Shown piece by piece: positions 12,481 through 24,100 of a stretch of 64,000 nt of DNA. The position numbers were made by a program, and so were the translations under genes. Source of the DNA: Anaeramoeba ignava (lineage: Eukaryota > Metamonada > Anaeramoebidae). The notes beneath the pieces were generated by a model. It was not told where the DNA came from, ran no database searches, and saw only the letters and a list, made by a program, of their open reading frames with translations. Location of the stretch: NCBI GenBank assembly GCA_028826165.1, contig JAPDFW010000081.1, forward strand, positions 24,001 to 88,000, in the 5' to 3' direction. Numbering within the stretch: the stretch's first letter is position 1; each line of letters opens with the position of its first letter.

Positions 12481-15251
12481 ATGAATTATTTTTTGATTTT
12501 TTTAATTTGTTTTGTTTTTGTTGTTTCAACTAATCATTACACAGAAAATGAAGTTGAATTATTATTTTCTAAATTCAAATCAGATTATCAAAAAAGTTAT
12601 TTAAATCCAAACGAAGAAGCTTATCGAAAAGCAATTTTTGAAGAAAAATTAAATTTAGTGCAAGAACATAACTCAGATCCAACTAAAACTTATAAAAGTA
12701 ATATTTATTTTGATTTAATTTTGATTTAATTTTGATTTAATTTTGATTTGATTTTGATTTAATTTAATTTGATTTGATTTGATTTGATTTAATTTGATTT
12801 AATTTAATTTAATTTAATTTAATTTAATTTAATTTGATTTGATTTAATTTGATTTGATTTAAATTAATTTGATTTCTAATTTGATTTGATTTAATTTCTA
12901 ATTTAATTTGATTTAATTTGATTTAATTTCTAATTTGATTTCTAATTTGATTTAATTTGATTTGATTTAATTTAATTTAATTTGATTTAATTTCTAATTT
13001 AATTTGATTTAATTTAATTTAATTTAATTTAATTTCTAATCTAATTTCTAATTTAATTTAATTTGATTTGATTTGATTTGATTTGATTTCTAATTTGATT
13101 TGATTTAATTTGATTTGATTTAATTTCTAATTTAATTTAATTTTATTTAATTTTGATTTAATTTTGATTTTGATTTAATTTAATTTAATTTTGATTTAAT
13201 TTAATTTGATTTAATTTGATTTAATTTGATTTGATTTAATTTGATTTAATTTAATTTCTAATTTAATTTGATTTGATTTGATTTGATTTGATTTGATTTG
13301 ATTTGATTTAATTTGATTTGATTTGATTTGATTTAATTTGATTTAATTTCTAATTTAATTTGATTTAATTTAATTTAATTTAATTTAATTTAATTTAATT
13401 TGATTTAATTTGATTTGATTTAATTTGATTTAATTTGATTTAATTTCTAATTTGATTTCTAATTTGATTTAATTTGATTTGATTTAATTTGATTTAAATT
13501 GATTTAATTTGATTTAATTTGATTTAATTTAATTTAATTTGATTTGATTTGAATTGATTTAATTTAATTTAATTTGATTTCTAATTTGATTTCTAATTTG
13601 ATTTCTAATTTGATTTCTAATTTGATTTCTAATTTGATTTTAAATTTTTAAAAAAAAAAAAAATTAAAAAATAGTTGGAATCAATCAATTTAGTGATTTA
13701 ACTTATGAAGAATTTTCATCAATGTATTTGAGTTCTTTAAAATATCCAAATAAAAAATCTGAACATGAATTTAAACAAGAATCAAATTTAGAAGATAAAT
13801 CTAATAATAATAATAATAAAATGAAAGGAGGTTTAAAATCAAATCCAGCAAATGTAGATTGGAGAATGGATTATGTAACTGATATCAAAAATCAAAAAAG
13901 TTGTGGAGATTGTTGGGCTTTTAGCGCAACTGAAGTAATTGAAAGTGCACTTGCTAAAGATACAGGTGTTCTTATTGAATTAGCACCTCAAGAAGCTCTT
14001 TCTTGTACTTATAAAGATTCTTCATCTTCAAATCCAGATGTAACTGATGGATATATTGAAGTTCCATCAAGTTGGATTTCTGATGGTTGGCAAACAGGAT
14101 GTGATGGAGGAAATGCTTGTGATGTTTTTCAATTATATGCTTTATATAAAACAATTACTTCATCTCAATTATATCCTTATGCTGATGCAGATGGAATTTG
14201 TCAAACTTATACAAATTATGTTGAATTAAGTTCAAATGAAGTTTATGAATGGGGTGGAGGTTGTAATAAAGAATCAGAAGCAACTTTAGAAACATTAGTT
14301 GCAAATAATGGACCTGTTAGTGTTGCTATTTATGCTTCAAGTACACTTGAATTATACACATCTGGAGCTTTTGCTAGTACAGATTGTTATGTAAATGGAG
14401 AAACAAATCATGCAGTTAATGTTGTTGGATATTTAAATAATTATGATGGATATCCAGTTTGGATTGTTAGAAATAGTTGGGGATCTGGTTGGGGACAAAA
14501 TGGATATATTTATATTCGTAAAGGTTTAACAAGTTATGATGGAACAAGTTATCCTTATGGAATGTGTAATATTGGAATGTATCTTATTCAACCTCAAAAA
14601 CCTATTACATCAACATTAAATTCATTTGGACCTGTTTCTAATTTTGATTGTTCAAGTACTTCAACTTCATGGAGTTGTTCTTGGGATTCACTTAGTGGAG
14701 CAACTTCTTATAGATTTTATCATAGTAGTGATGGAACAAAATGGAAAGCAATTATGAATGAAACAACAAGTACAAGTTTTGGAAATACTGAAGATCCAAC
14801 AAATGTTTATGTTGCAGTTAGACCAATGAAATCTACTTCAAATTATAATCAATATGGAGTTTTGACTGATTGGTCTTCAGTTATTACACCAACACCAACA
14901 CCTACTCCAACTCCAACTCCAACTCCAACACCAACTCCAACTCCAACTCCAACTCCAACTCCAACTCCAACACCTACTCCAACTCCAACTCCAACACCTA
15001 CTCCTACTCCTACTCCAACTCCAACACCAACTCCTACTACATCTTCATCTCCATCTCCATCTCCATCACCAACTCCAAGTACAATTCCAATTAAAGTTGA
15101 AACTTCTTCCACAAATACAACAATAGCTGCTGTTGTTGTTGGTGTTCCTGTTGTTGTAATTGCTTTCGTTATGATAATTTTAATAAAAAGACATAAAAAG
15201 AAAACATCCTATAGGTATCCAACATCAGAAAAAGAACTTCAAAATCTTTAA
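12481..15251 (+). CDS. Papain-family (C1A) cysteine protease 2, TM-anchored
   Basis: Exons 12481-12697 and 13675-15251 encode 597 aa. The 977-bp intron is AAA|GTAATA ... AAAAATAG|TTGGAATC. The product has a signal peptide ([17 protein letters not shown]), an I29 propeptide and a mature papain domain with [11 protein letters not shown]. The residue before the catalytic Cys is Asp rather than the usual Ser. [10 protein letters not shown] and [13 protein letters not shown] supply His and Asn. An FN3-like domain, a long Pro-Thr stalk written in CCAACT/CCAACA units, and the TM segment plus basic tail follow. The C-terminus after the stalk matches the metalloprotease tail except for about one base. 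Compared with copy 1, exon 1 is slightly shorter and the intron about eight times longer. It is a secretory or surface protease by family. Confidence 0.92.
12698..13674 (+). repeat. Expanded tandem-repeat intron, cysteine protease 2
   Basis: 977 bp of TTTGATTTAA-type pentamer/decamer units (ATTTG, ATTTA) with interspersed ATTTCTA run between a normal donor (GTAATA) and a conserved acceptor block (TTTTTAAAAAAAAATTAAAA...TAG). The acceptor-proximal 40 bp match the introns of copies 3 and 4. Confidence 0.85.
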
Positions 15252-15600
15252 GGAAAGAAAATCACTTTTTATTTTGATTTTGATTAATAAATTGATTTTT
15301 GATTTTCAATTTGATTTTGATTTGGATTTTCATTTTGATTTTGATTTTGATTTTGATTTTGATTTTGATTTTGATTTTGATTTTGATTTTGATTTTGATT
15401 TTGATTTTGATTTTGATTTTGATTTTGATTTTGATTTTGATTTTGATTTTGATTTTGATTTTGATTTTGATTTTGATTTTGATTTTGATTTTGATTTTGA
15501 TTTTGATTTTGATTTTGATTTTGATTTTGATTTTGATTTTGATTTTGATTTTGATTTTGATTTTGATTTTGATTTTCATTTTCAATTTGATTTTGATTTC
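15252..15600. repeat. Long, nearly perfect (ATTTTG)n array 3' of cysteine protease 2
   Basis: From about 15330 to 15576 the hexamer repeats about 40 times with no visible variants, the most homogeneous array in the window. A more diverged version of the same tract lies at the equivalent place after the metalloprotease (11545-11670). This suggests very recent expansion in one of two duplicated flanks. Confidence 0.85.
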
Positions 15601-16409
15601 TTTTCTTTCGGGTTATAAACCAAAATTTCAATAAAAAGAACAAGAATTCATTTCACAAAATTTTTTGGATTTTATTTTTAATTTGAATTTGATTTGAATT
15701 TGATTTTGAATTTAAATTTGAATTTAAATTTGAATTTGGTTTTGATTTTACTTGATTTTACTTGATTTTACTTGTTTTCTAATTCAATTTTCATCTTTGC
15801 TTTTTTTTTTTGTTGTTTGAAAATAAAAGAAATTATTAATTTATTAATTTGTTAATTTATTAATTTATTAATTTGTTAATTTGTTAATTTAAATAAAGAT
15901 ATTTTCATTTAATCTTTTATTATTATTATTAAATAAAAAAAATAAATTTTTCTTTTTAAATTTTTTTTTAATTTTTTTTTTTTGATGAAAGGAATGAATT
16001 AAAAAGAAAAAATTTTTTTTAATTTAAAATTTAACCCAAATAATAATCAATAAATAAATCAATAAATAAATAATAAATAATTAATTAATAAACAAATAAA
16101 TAAACAAATTAATAAATAATAGAAAGAAATTTAATTTGATCAATAAAATTTTACGTGTCATTAAAGTATTAAATTAATTTTAATTTTAATTATTTTCTTA
16201 TTTGATCAATTCAAATAAATCAATTAACTAAATTAATTAGATCATTTACTTAAATAAATCAATTAAAAATTTTGGAGTGGTAATTTGTTTTATTTGCTTT
16301 ATTAATTTTAAATTTTTTTTGGGTTTTTTTGTTTAATAAATTTTTAAATAATTGAACTTCATTTTTATTTTGGTTTTTTTTTAATTTTGATTTTGGTCTT
16401 TAATCAAAA
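15601..16409. other. Intergenic spacer: 3' flank of cysteine protease 2 and 5' region of copy 3
   Basis: This is a near copy of about 11665-12480, with the same TTTCTTTCGGGTTATAAACC block, the TTCAATAAAAAGAA motif (15627-15640) and the ACGTGTCA region. A segment present before copy 2 (about 12230-12370) is replaced here by unrelated AT-rich sequence at about 16200-16300. No gene is seen. Confidence 0.7.
16153..16160 (+). promoter_or_regulatory. ACGTGTCA element upstream of cysteine protease 3
   Basis: Second copy of the conserved TTTTACGTGTCATTAAA block, about 250 bp before the ATG. Confidence 0.4.
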
Positions 16410-19032
16410 ATGAATTATTTTTTGATTTTTTTAATTTGTTTTGTTTTTGTTGTTTCAACTAATCATTACACAGAAAATGAAGTTGAATTGTTATTTTCTA
16501 AATTCAAATCAGATTATCAAAAAAGTTATTTAAATCCAAACGAAGAAGCTTATCGAAAAGCAATTTTTCAAAAAAACTTAGATTTTGTGCAAGAACATAA
16601 CACAGATCCAACTAAAACTTATAAAAGTAATATTTAATTTGATTTCTAATTTGATTTGATTTGATTTGATTTGATTTGATTTAATTTAATTTAATTTAAT
16701 CTAATTTGATTTAATTTGATTTAATTTAATTTAATTTAATTTAATTTAATTTAATTTAATTTAATTTGATTTGATTTAATTTAATTTAATTTGATTTCTA
16801 ATTTAATTTAATTTCTAATTTAATTTGATTTGATTTGATTTAATTTAATTTAATTTAATTTGATTTAATTTGATTTAATTTGATTTAATTTGATTTGATT
16901 TGATTTAATTTAATTTCTAATTTGATTTAATTTGATTTAATTTGATTTAATTTAATTTGATTTCTAATTTGATTTTAATTTGATTTAATTTGATTTGATT
17001 TCTAATTTGATTTAATTTGATTTAATTTAATTTAATTTAATTTAATTTGATTTAATTTAATTTGATTTCTAATTTGATTTGATTTCTAATTTAATTTAAT
17101 TTGATTTAATTTCTAATTTAATTTGATTTGATTTGATTTGATTTGATTTGATTTGATTTAATTTAATTTAATTTAATTTGATTTCTAATTTAATTTAATT
17201 TAATTTAATTTGATTTGATTTGATTTAATTTAATTTCTAATTTGATTTGATTTGATTTAATTTAATTTAATTTAATTTGATTTCTAATTTGATTTAATTT
17301 AATTTGATTTGATTTGATTTGATTTCTAATTTAATTTGATTTAATTTGATTTAATTTAATTTGATTTCTAATTTGATTTAATTTCTAATTTAATTTGATT
17401 TGATTTCTAATTTGATTTAATTTAATTTAATTTAATTTAATTTGATTTGATTTGAATTGATTTAATTTGATTTAATTTGATTTGATTTGATTTAATTTGA
17501 TTTAATTTCTAATTTAATTTGATTTGATTTCTAATTTAATTTTAAATTTTTAAAAAAAAAATTAAAAAATAGTTGGAATCAATCAATTTAGTGATTTAAC
17601 TTATGAAGAATTTTCATCAATGTATTTGAGTTCTTTAAAACATCCAAATAAATCTAAACATGAATTTAAACAAGAATCAAATTTAGAAGATAAATCTAAT
17701 AATAATAATAATAAAATGAAAGGAGGTTTAAAATCAAATCCAGCAAATGTAGATTGGAGAATGGATTATGTAACTGATATCAAAAATCAAAAAAGTTGTG
17801 GAGATTGTTGGGCTTTTAGTGCAACTGAAGTAATTGAAAGTGCACTTGCTAAAGATACAGGTGTTCTTATTGAATTAGCACCTCAAGAAGCTCTTTCTTG
17901 TACTTATAATGATTCTAATTCTACAAATCCAAATGTAACTGATGGATATATTGAAGTTCCATCAAGTTGGATTTCTGCAGGTTGGCAAACAGGATGTGAT
18001 GGAGGAAATGCTTGTGATGTTTTTCAATTATATGCTTTATATAAAACAATTACTTCATCTCAATTATATCCTTATGCTGATGCAGACGAAATATGTCAAA
18101 CTTATACAAATTATGTTGAATTAAGTTCAAATGAAGTTTATGAATGGAGTGGAGGTTGTAATAAAGAATCAGAAGCAACTTTAGAAACATTAGTTGCAAA
18201 TAATGGACCTGTTAGTGTTGCTATTTATGCTTCAATTACACTTGAATTATATACATCTGGAGCTTTTGCTAGTACAGATTGTTATGTAAATGGAGAAACA
18301 AATCATGCAGTTAATGTTGTTGGATATTTAAATAATTATGATGGATATCCAGTTTGGATTGTTAGAAATAGTTGGGGAGCTGGTTGGGGACAAAATGGAT
18401 ATATTTATATTCGTAAAGGTTTAACAAGTTATAATGGAACAAGTTATCCTTATGGAATGTGTAATATTGGAATGTATCTTACTCAACCTCAAAAACCTGT
18501 TACATCAACATTAAATTCATTTGGACCTGTTTCTAATTTTGGTTGTTCAAGTACTTCGACTTCATGGAGTTGTTCTTGGGATTCACTTACTGGAGCAACT
18601 TCTTATAGATTTTATCATAGTAGTGATGGAACAAAATGGAATGCAATTATGAATGAAACAACAAGTACAAGTTTTGGAAATACTGAAGATCCAACAAATG
18701 TTTATGTTGCAGTTAGACCAATGAAATCTACTTCAAATTATAATCAATATGGAGTTTTGACTGATTGGTCTTCAGTTATTACACCAACACCAACTCCAAC
18801 TCCAACTCCAACTCCAACTCCAACACCTACTCCAACTCCAACACCTACTCCAACTCCAACTCCAACTCCAACACCAACACCAACACCAACTCCAACACCA
18901 ACACCAACTCCAACTCCAACACCATCTTCATCTCCATCTCCAACTCCAAGTACTTCTTTATCCAATCAAATTTTTGCTTCTTTTGGATTGATCCAAATTT
19001 TACTTGTTTTGGTTTTTAGTTTAATTTATTGA
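16410..19032 (+). CDS. Papain-family (C1A) cysteine protease 3, probably GPI-anchored
   Basis: Exons 16410-16626 and 17573-19032 encode 558 aa, with the same architecture as copy 2: signal peptide, I29, mature domain with [21 protein letters not shown] and [15 protein letters not shown]3-like domain and Pro-Thr stalk. After the stalk the TM/basic tail is replaced by a short Ser-rich stretch and a terminal hydrophobic segment ending [13 protein letters not shown] with no charged tail. That is the layout of a GPI-anchor signal, so this copy is probably lipid-anchored rather than transmembrane. The 3' flank (19033-19140) is also unlike copy 2, so the tail and flank were exchanged together. Family call is firm; the GPI anchor is an inference from the C-terminus. 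Confidence 0.9.
16627..17572 (+). repeat. Expanded tandem-repeat intron, cysteine protease 3
   Basis: 946 bp of ATTTG/ATTTA pentamer units with ATTTCTA spacers. Donor AAA|GTAATA and acceptor AAAAAATAG|TTGGAATC are as in copy 2. The unit family is the same but the order differs, so the array has turned over since duplication. Confidence 0.85.
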
Positions 19033-19773
19033 ACTAAATAACCTTTTCTTTTTTCATTTCTTTTTTCTTTCATTTCTTAATTGAATGATTGCTTGTTTTT
19101 CTTTCTTTTCTTTCTAAATCCCAATCTAAAGCTTCAATAAAAAGAAAAAAAATAGCACAATTTCTTTCTTTTTCTTTTCCAAAAAAATAAATAATAATTT
19201 TTTAATTTAAATAAAGATCATATTTTCATTTAATCTTTTATTATTTTTATTGTTATTGTTTAATAAAAAAAATAAATTTTTCTTTTTAATTTTTTTTTTA
19301 ATTTTCTTTTTTTGATGAAAGGAATGAATTAAAAAGAAAAATTTTTTTTTTAATTTAAAATTTAACCCAAATAATAATCAATAAATAAATCAATAAATAA
19401 ATAATAAATAAATAATAAATAAACAAATAAATAATTAATAATAGAAATTTAATTTGATCAATAAAATTTTACGTGTCATTAAAGTATTAAATTAATTTTA
19501 ATTTTAGTTTTAATTTTAATTTTAATTGCTTTCTAATTTGATCAAATTATTAAATAAAATTGATTTAATTTAATTTGATTTAATTTATTTTGATTTATTT
19601 GGAGAGATTTTTGTTAATTGAATTTTTCTTTTATTTTAAATTGTTTTATTTTAATTTATTTGTTTTTTTTTGTGGATTTTTTTTGGGTTTTTTTGTTTAA
19701 TAAATTTTTAAATGATTGAACTTCATTTTTATTTTGGTTTTTTTTTAATTTTAATTTTGGTTTTTAATCAAAA
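19033..19773. other. Intergenic spacer between cysteine proteases 3 and 4
   Basis: This holds a 3' flank unique to copy 3 (about 19033-19130), then TTCAATAAAAAGAA at 19133-19146. From about 19200 follows the shared 5' block of the family, including GATGAAAGGAATGAATT and the ACGTGTCA element. No gene is seen. Confidence 0.65.
19471..19478 (+). promoter_or_regulatory. ACGTGTCA element upstream of cysteine protease 4
   Basis: Third copy of the conserved TTTTACGTGTCATTAAA block, about 296 bp before the exon-1 ATG. Confidence 0.4.
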
Positions 19774-22700
19774 ATGAATTATTTTTTGATTTTTTTAATT
19801 TGTTTTGTTTTTGTTGTTTCAACTAATCATTACACAGAAAATGAAGTTGAATTATTATTTTCTAAATTCAAATCAGATTATCAAAAAAGTTATTTAAATC
19901 CAAACGAAGAAGCTTATCGAAAAGCAATTTTTGAAGAAAAATTAAATTTAGTGCAAGAACATAACTCAGATCCAACTAAAACTTATAAAAGTAATATTTA
20001 ATTTGATTTCTAATTTGATTTAATTTAATTTAATTTAATTTGATTTGATTTAATTTAATTTTTAATTTAATTTAATTTAATTTGATTTAATTTGATTTAA
20101 TTTGATTTGATTTGATTTAATTTGATTTAAATTGATTTGATTTAATTTAATTTGATTTCTAATTTAATTTGATTTGATTTAATTTCTAATTTGATTTGAT
20201 TTGATTTCTGATTTAATTTAATTTGATTTAATTTAATTTAATTTGATTTCTAATTTAATTTAATTTGATTTGATTTGATTTAATTTGATTTAATTTAATT
20301 TAATTTAATTTCTAATTTAATTAGATTTAATTTAATTTGATTTGATTTAATTTGATTTAATTTAATTTAATTTAATTTCTAATTTAATTAGATTTAATTT
20401 AATTTAATTTGATTTAATTTAATTTAATTTAATTTAATTTGATTTAATTTGATTTAATTTAATTTAATTTGATTTCTAATTTAATTTGATTTCTAATTTA
20501 ATTTAATTTAATTTAATTTAATTTAATTTAATTTGATTTCTAATTTGATTTGATTTGATTTTAATTGCAATTTTAATTTGATTTTTAATTTGATTTGATT
20601 TAATTTGATTTAATTTAATTTGATTTGATTTGATTTAATTTAATTTAATTTAATTTAATTTAATTTAATTTAATTTGATTTAATTTAATTTGATTTGATT
20701 TAATTTGATTTAATTTAATTTAATTTGATTTAATTTGATTTAATTTAATTTAATTTAATTTAATTTAATTTAATTTAATTTAATTTGATTTAATTTGATT
20801 TGATTTAATTTGATTTGATTTAATTTGATTTGATTTGATTTGATTTGATTTGATTTGATTTAATTTGATTTGATTTAATTTGATTTGATTTGATTTAATT
20901 TGATTTAATTTAATTTAATTTGATTTCTAATTTGATTTAATTTAATTTAATTTAATTTGATTTAATTTAATTTAATTTGATTTGATTTGATTTAATTTGA
21001 TTTGATTTGATTTGATTTAATTTCTAATTTAATTAGATTTAATTTGATTTCTAATTTAATTTAATTTGATTTGATTTGATTTAATTTAATTTGATTTGAT
21101 TTAATTTATAATTTGATTTAATTTAATTTCTAATTTAATTTGATTTAATTTGATTTCTAATTTAATTTGATTTGATTTGATTTGATTTGATTTGATTTGA
21201 TTTGATTTGATTTGATTTGATTTGATTTGATTTGATTTGATTTAATTTCTAATTTAATTTAATTTAATTTAATTTGATTTCTAATTTGATTTGATTTAAT
21301 TTGATTTGATTTAATTTAATTTAATTTGATTTGATTTAATTTAATCTAATTTAATTTCTAATCTAATTTCTAATTTGATTTCTAATTTGATTTTAAATTT
21401 TTAAAAAAAAAAAAATTAAAAAATAGTTGGAATCAATCAATTTAGTGATTTAACTTATGAAGAATTTTCATCAATGTATTTGAGTTCTTTAAAATATCCA
21501 AATAAAAAATCTGAACATGAATTTAAACAAGAATCAAATTTAGAAGATAAATCTAATAATAATAATAATAATAAAATGAAAGGAGGTTTAAAATCAAATC
21601 CAGCAAATGTAGATTGGAGAATGGATTATGTAACTGATATCAAAAATCAAAAAAGTTGTGGAGATTGTTGGGCTTTGATGTAACTGAAGTAATTGAAAGT
21701 GCACTTGCTAAAGATACAGGTGTTCTTATTGAATTAGCACCTCAAGAAGCTCTTTCTTGTACTTATAAAGATTCTTCATCTTCAAATCCAGATGTAACTG
21801 ATGGATATATTGAAGTTCCATCAAGTTGGATTTCTGATGGTTGGCAAACAGGATGTGATGGAGGAAATGCTTGTGATGTTTTTCAATTATATGCTTTATA
21901 TAAAACAATTACTTCATCTCAATTATATCCTTATGCTGATGCAGATGGAATTTGTCAAACTTATACAAATTATGTTGAATTAAGTTCAAATGAAGTTTAT
22001 GAATGGGGTTATGGTTGTAATAAAGAATCAGAAGCAACTTTAGAAACATTAGTTGCAAATAATGGACCTGTTAGTGTTGCTATTTATGCTTCAAGTACAT
22101 TTGAATCATACACATCTGGAGCTTTTGCTAGTACAGATTGTTATGTAAATGGAGAAACAAATCATGCAGTTAATGTTGTTGGATATTTAAATAATTATGA
22201 TGGATATCCAGTTTGGATTGTTAGAAATAGTTGGGGAGCTGGTTGGGGACAAAATGGATATATTTATGAGTTATGATGGAACAAGTTATCCTTATGGAAT
22301 GTGTAATATTGGAATGTATCTTACTCAACCTCAAAAACCTGTTACATCAACATTAAATTCATTTGGACCTGTTTCTAATTTTGATTGTTCAAGTAATTCA
22401 ACTTCATGGAATTGTTCTTGGGATGTACTTATAAAAATTCTTAGATTTTATCATAGTAGTGATGGAACAACATGGAATGCAGTTATTGAAGTTCCAATCA
22501 AGTTTTGGAAATACTGAAGATCCAACAAATGTTTATGTTGCAGTTAGACCAATGAAATCTACTTCAATGTTTAATCAATTGGAGACTGATTTTATATAAA
22601 ACAATTCTTCATCTCGAAAATTTTCTTTTCTTTAATATCCATTTTGTTGCAGATGGAATTTGTCAAACTTATTGGGTTTAAAAAGAAATTTTTAAATTAA
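19774..22700 (+). pseudogene. Broken papain-family cysteine protease 4
   Basis: Exon 1 (19774-19990) and the start of exon 2 (from 21427) are intact and spliced like copies 2 and 3. In exon 2 the codons right after the active-site CGDCWA are altered: GGCTTTGATGTAACTG stands where copies 2 and 3 have GGCTTTTAGCGCAACTG or GGCTTTTAGTGCAACTG. The net loss of one base shifts the frame. The reading frame is open again to 22276 through [10 protein letters not shown] and RNSWGAGWG, then a second deletion of about 17-20 bp (after TATATTTATG) breaks it near the end of the mature domain. From about 22420 to 22740 the sequence becomes a patchwork of cysteine protease segments, with stops. It could be a decayed tandem copy or an assembly artefact in a repeat. 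No functional protease is expected as written. Confidence 0.8.
19991..21426 (+). repeat. Largest expanded intron of the cysteine protease array
   Basis: 1436 bp of the same ATTTG/ATTTA unit family, in the broken copy 4. Local runs are pure ATTTG (about 21170-21240) or pure ATTTA (about 20640-20780). Donor and acceptor are both kept. Confidence 0.85.
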
Positions 22701-23438
22701 GTTCAAATGATTTTTATGAATGGGGTTTTGGAGGTTGTATTAAAAGAATCAGAAGCAACTTTAGAAACATTAGTTGCAAATAATGGACCTGTTAGTGTTG
22801 CTATTTATGCTTCAAGTACATTTGAATCATACACATCTGGAGCTTTTGCTAGTACAGATTGTTATGTAAATGGAGAAACAAATCATGCAGTTAATGTTGT
22901 TGGATATTTAAATAATTATGATGGATATCCAGTTTGGATTGTTAGAAATAGTTGGGGATCTGGTTGGGGACAAAATGGATATGTTTATATTCGTAAAGGT
23001 TTAACAAGTTATGATGGAACAAGTTATCCTTATGGAATGTGTAATATTGGAATGTATCTTACTCAACCTCAAAAACCTATTACATCAACATTAAATTCAT
23101 TTGGACCTGTTTCTAATTTTGATTGTTCAAGTAATTCAACTTCATGGAATTGTTCTTGGGATTCAGTTAGTGGAGCAACTTCTTATAGATTTTATCATAG
23201 TAGTGATGGAACAACATGGAATGCAGTTATGAATGAAACAACAAGTACAAGTTTTGGAAATACTGAAGATCCAACAAATGTTTATGTTGCAGTTAGACCA
23301 ATGAAATCTACTTCAAATTATAATCAATATGGAGTGACGACTGATTGGTCTCCAATTATTCCAAGAGGCTCCCCATCAACGAAAATTTTCTTTTCTTTAA
23401 GCTCCATTTTATTGTTGTTCGTTTTTCTTTTGAATTGA
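22701..23438 (+). pseudogene. 3' half copy of a cysteine protease (mature-domain end, FN3-like, GPI-type tail)
   Basis: An open frame from about 22707 resumes at [18 protein letters not shown] and runs through the catalytic His ([10 protein letters not shown]) and Asn ([13 protein letters not shown]). It continues through the FN3-like domain and ends without any Pro-Thr stalk in RGSPSTKIFFSLSSILLLFV plus FLLN, a GPI-signal-like C-terminus. It lacks the signal peptide, propeptide and catalytic Cys, so alone it is not a protease. If the blended stretch at 22420-22740 is an assembly error, this would be the true 3' end of copy 4. Upstream sequence has no start context of its own. Confidence 0.7.
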
Positions 23439-23439
23439 T

Positions 23440-23527
23440 TAATTTTAAGATTGATTGGTTTTAAGATTGATTTTAAGATTGATTGATTGATTGATTGATT
23501 TTTTTTTTGGATTTGTTTTTTTGATTA

Positions 23528-23558
<31 letters not shown>

Positions 23559-23795
23559 AATTGATTGATTAATTGATTAATTGATTAATTGATTAATTGA
23601 TTGATTAATTGATTAATTGATTGATTAATTGATTGATTGATTAATTAATTGATTGATTTATTAATTGATTAATTGATTGATTGATTAATTGATTAATTGA
23701 TTGATTAATTGATTGATTGATTGATTAATTGATTAATTGATTGATTGATTGATTAATTGATTGATTAATTGATTAATTGATTGATTGATTGATTA

Positions 23796-23846
<51 letters not shown>

Positions 23847-23900
23847 TTTAATTGATTGATTGATTGATTAATTGATTGATTGATTTTTAATTGATTTTTA
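23440..23900. repeat. Intergenic GATT tetranucleotide repeat
   Basis: About 450 bp of TTGATTGATTAATT units, that is (GATT)n with AATT variants, separate the cysteine protease array from the minus-strand genes. This tetramer type is unlike the hexamer/12-mer arrays elsewhere. A GAAA/AAAG-rich tract follows at about 23960-24035. Confidence 0.85.
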
Positions 23901-23993
23901 AAAAAAAAAATGAAAAAAAAAAAAAGTAAATCAAACTATTAATTTTATTTGAATCCAAAAAGAAAGAAAAGAAAAAGAAAAAAAAAGAAAGAA

Positions 23994-24033
<40 letters not shown>

Positions 24034-24100
24034 AAATTTGTTATTTTTTTTTGATTCTCTTTCTTTTAGTGAAAAAAAAATAACTAAAATTTTTTTTAGA

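Noticed and set aside
19774-23438. Treating protease copy 4 as one working gene with extra introns.
   Set aside because: The break at CGDCWA and the later deletion have no GT-AG sites, and the mosaic segment has stops; splicing cannot restore the active site.
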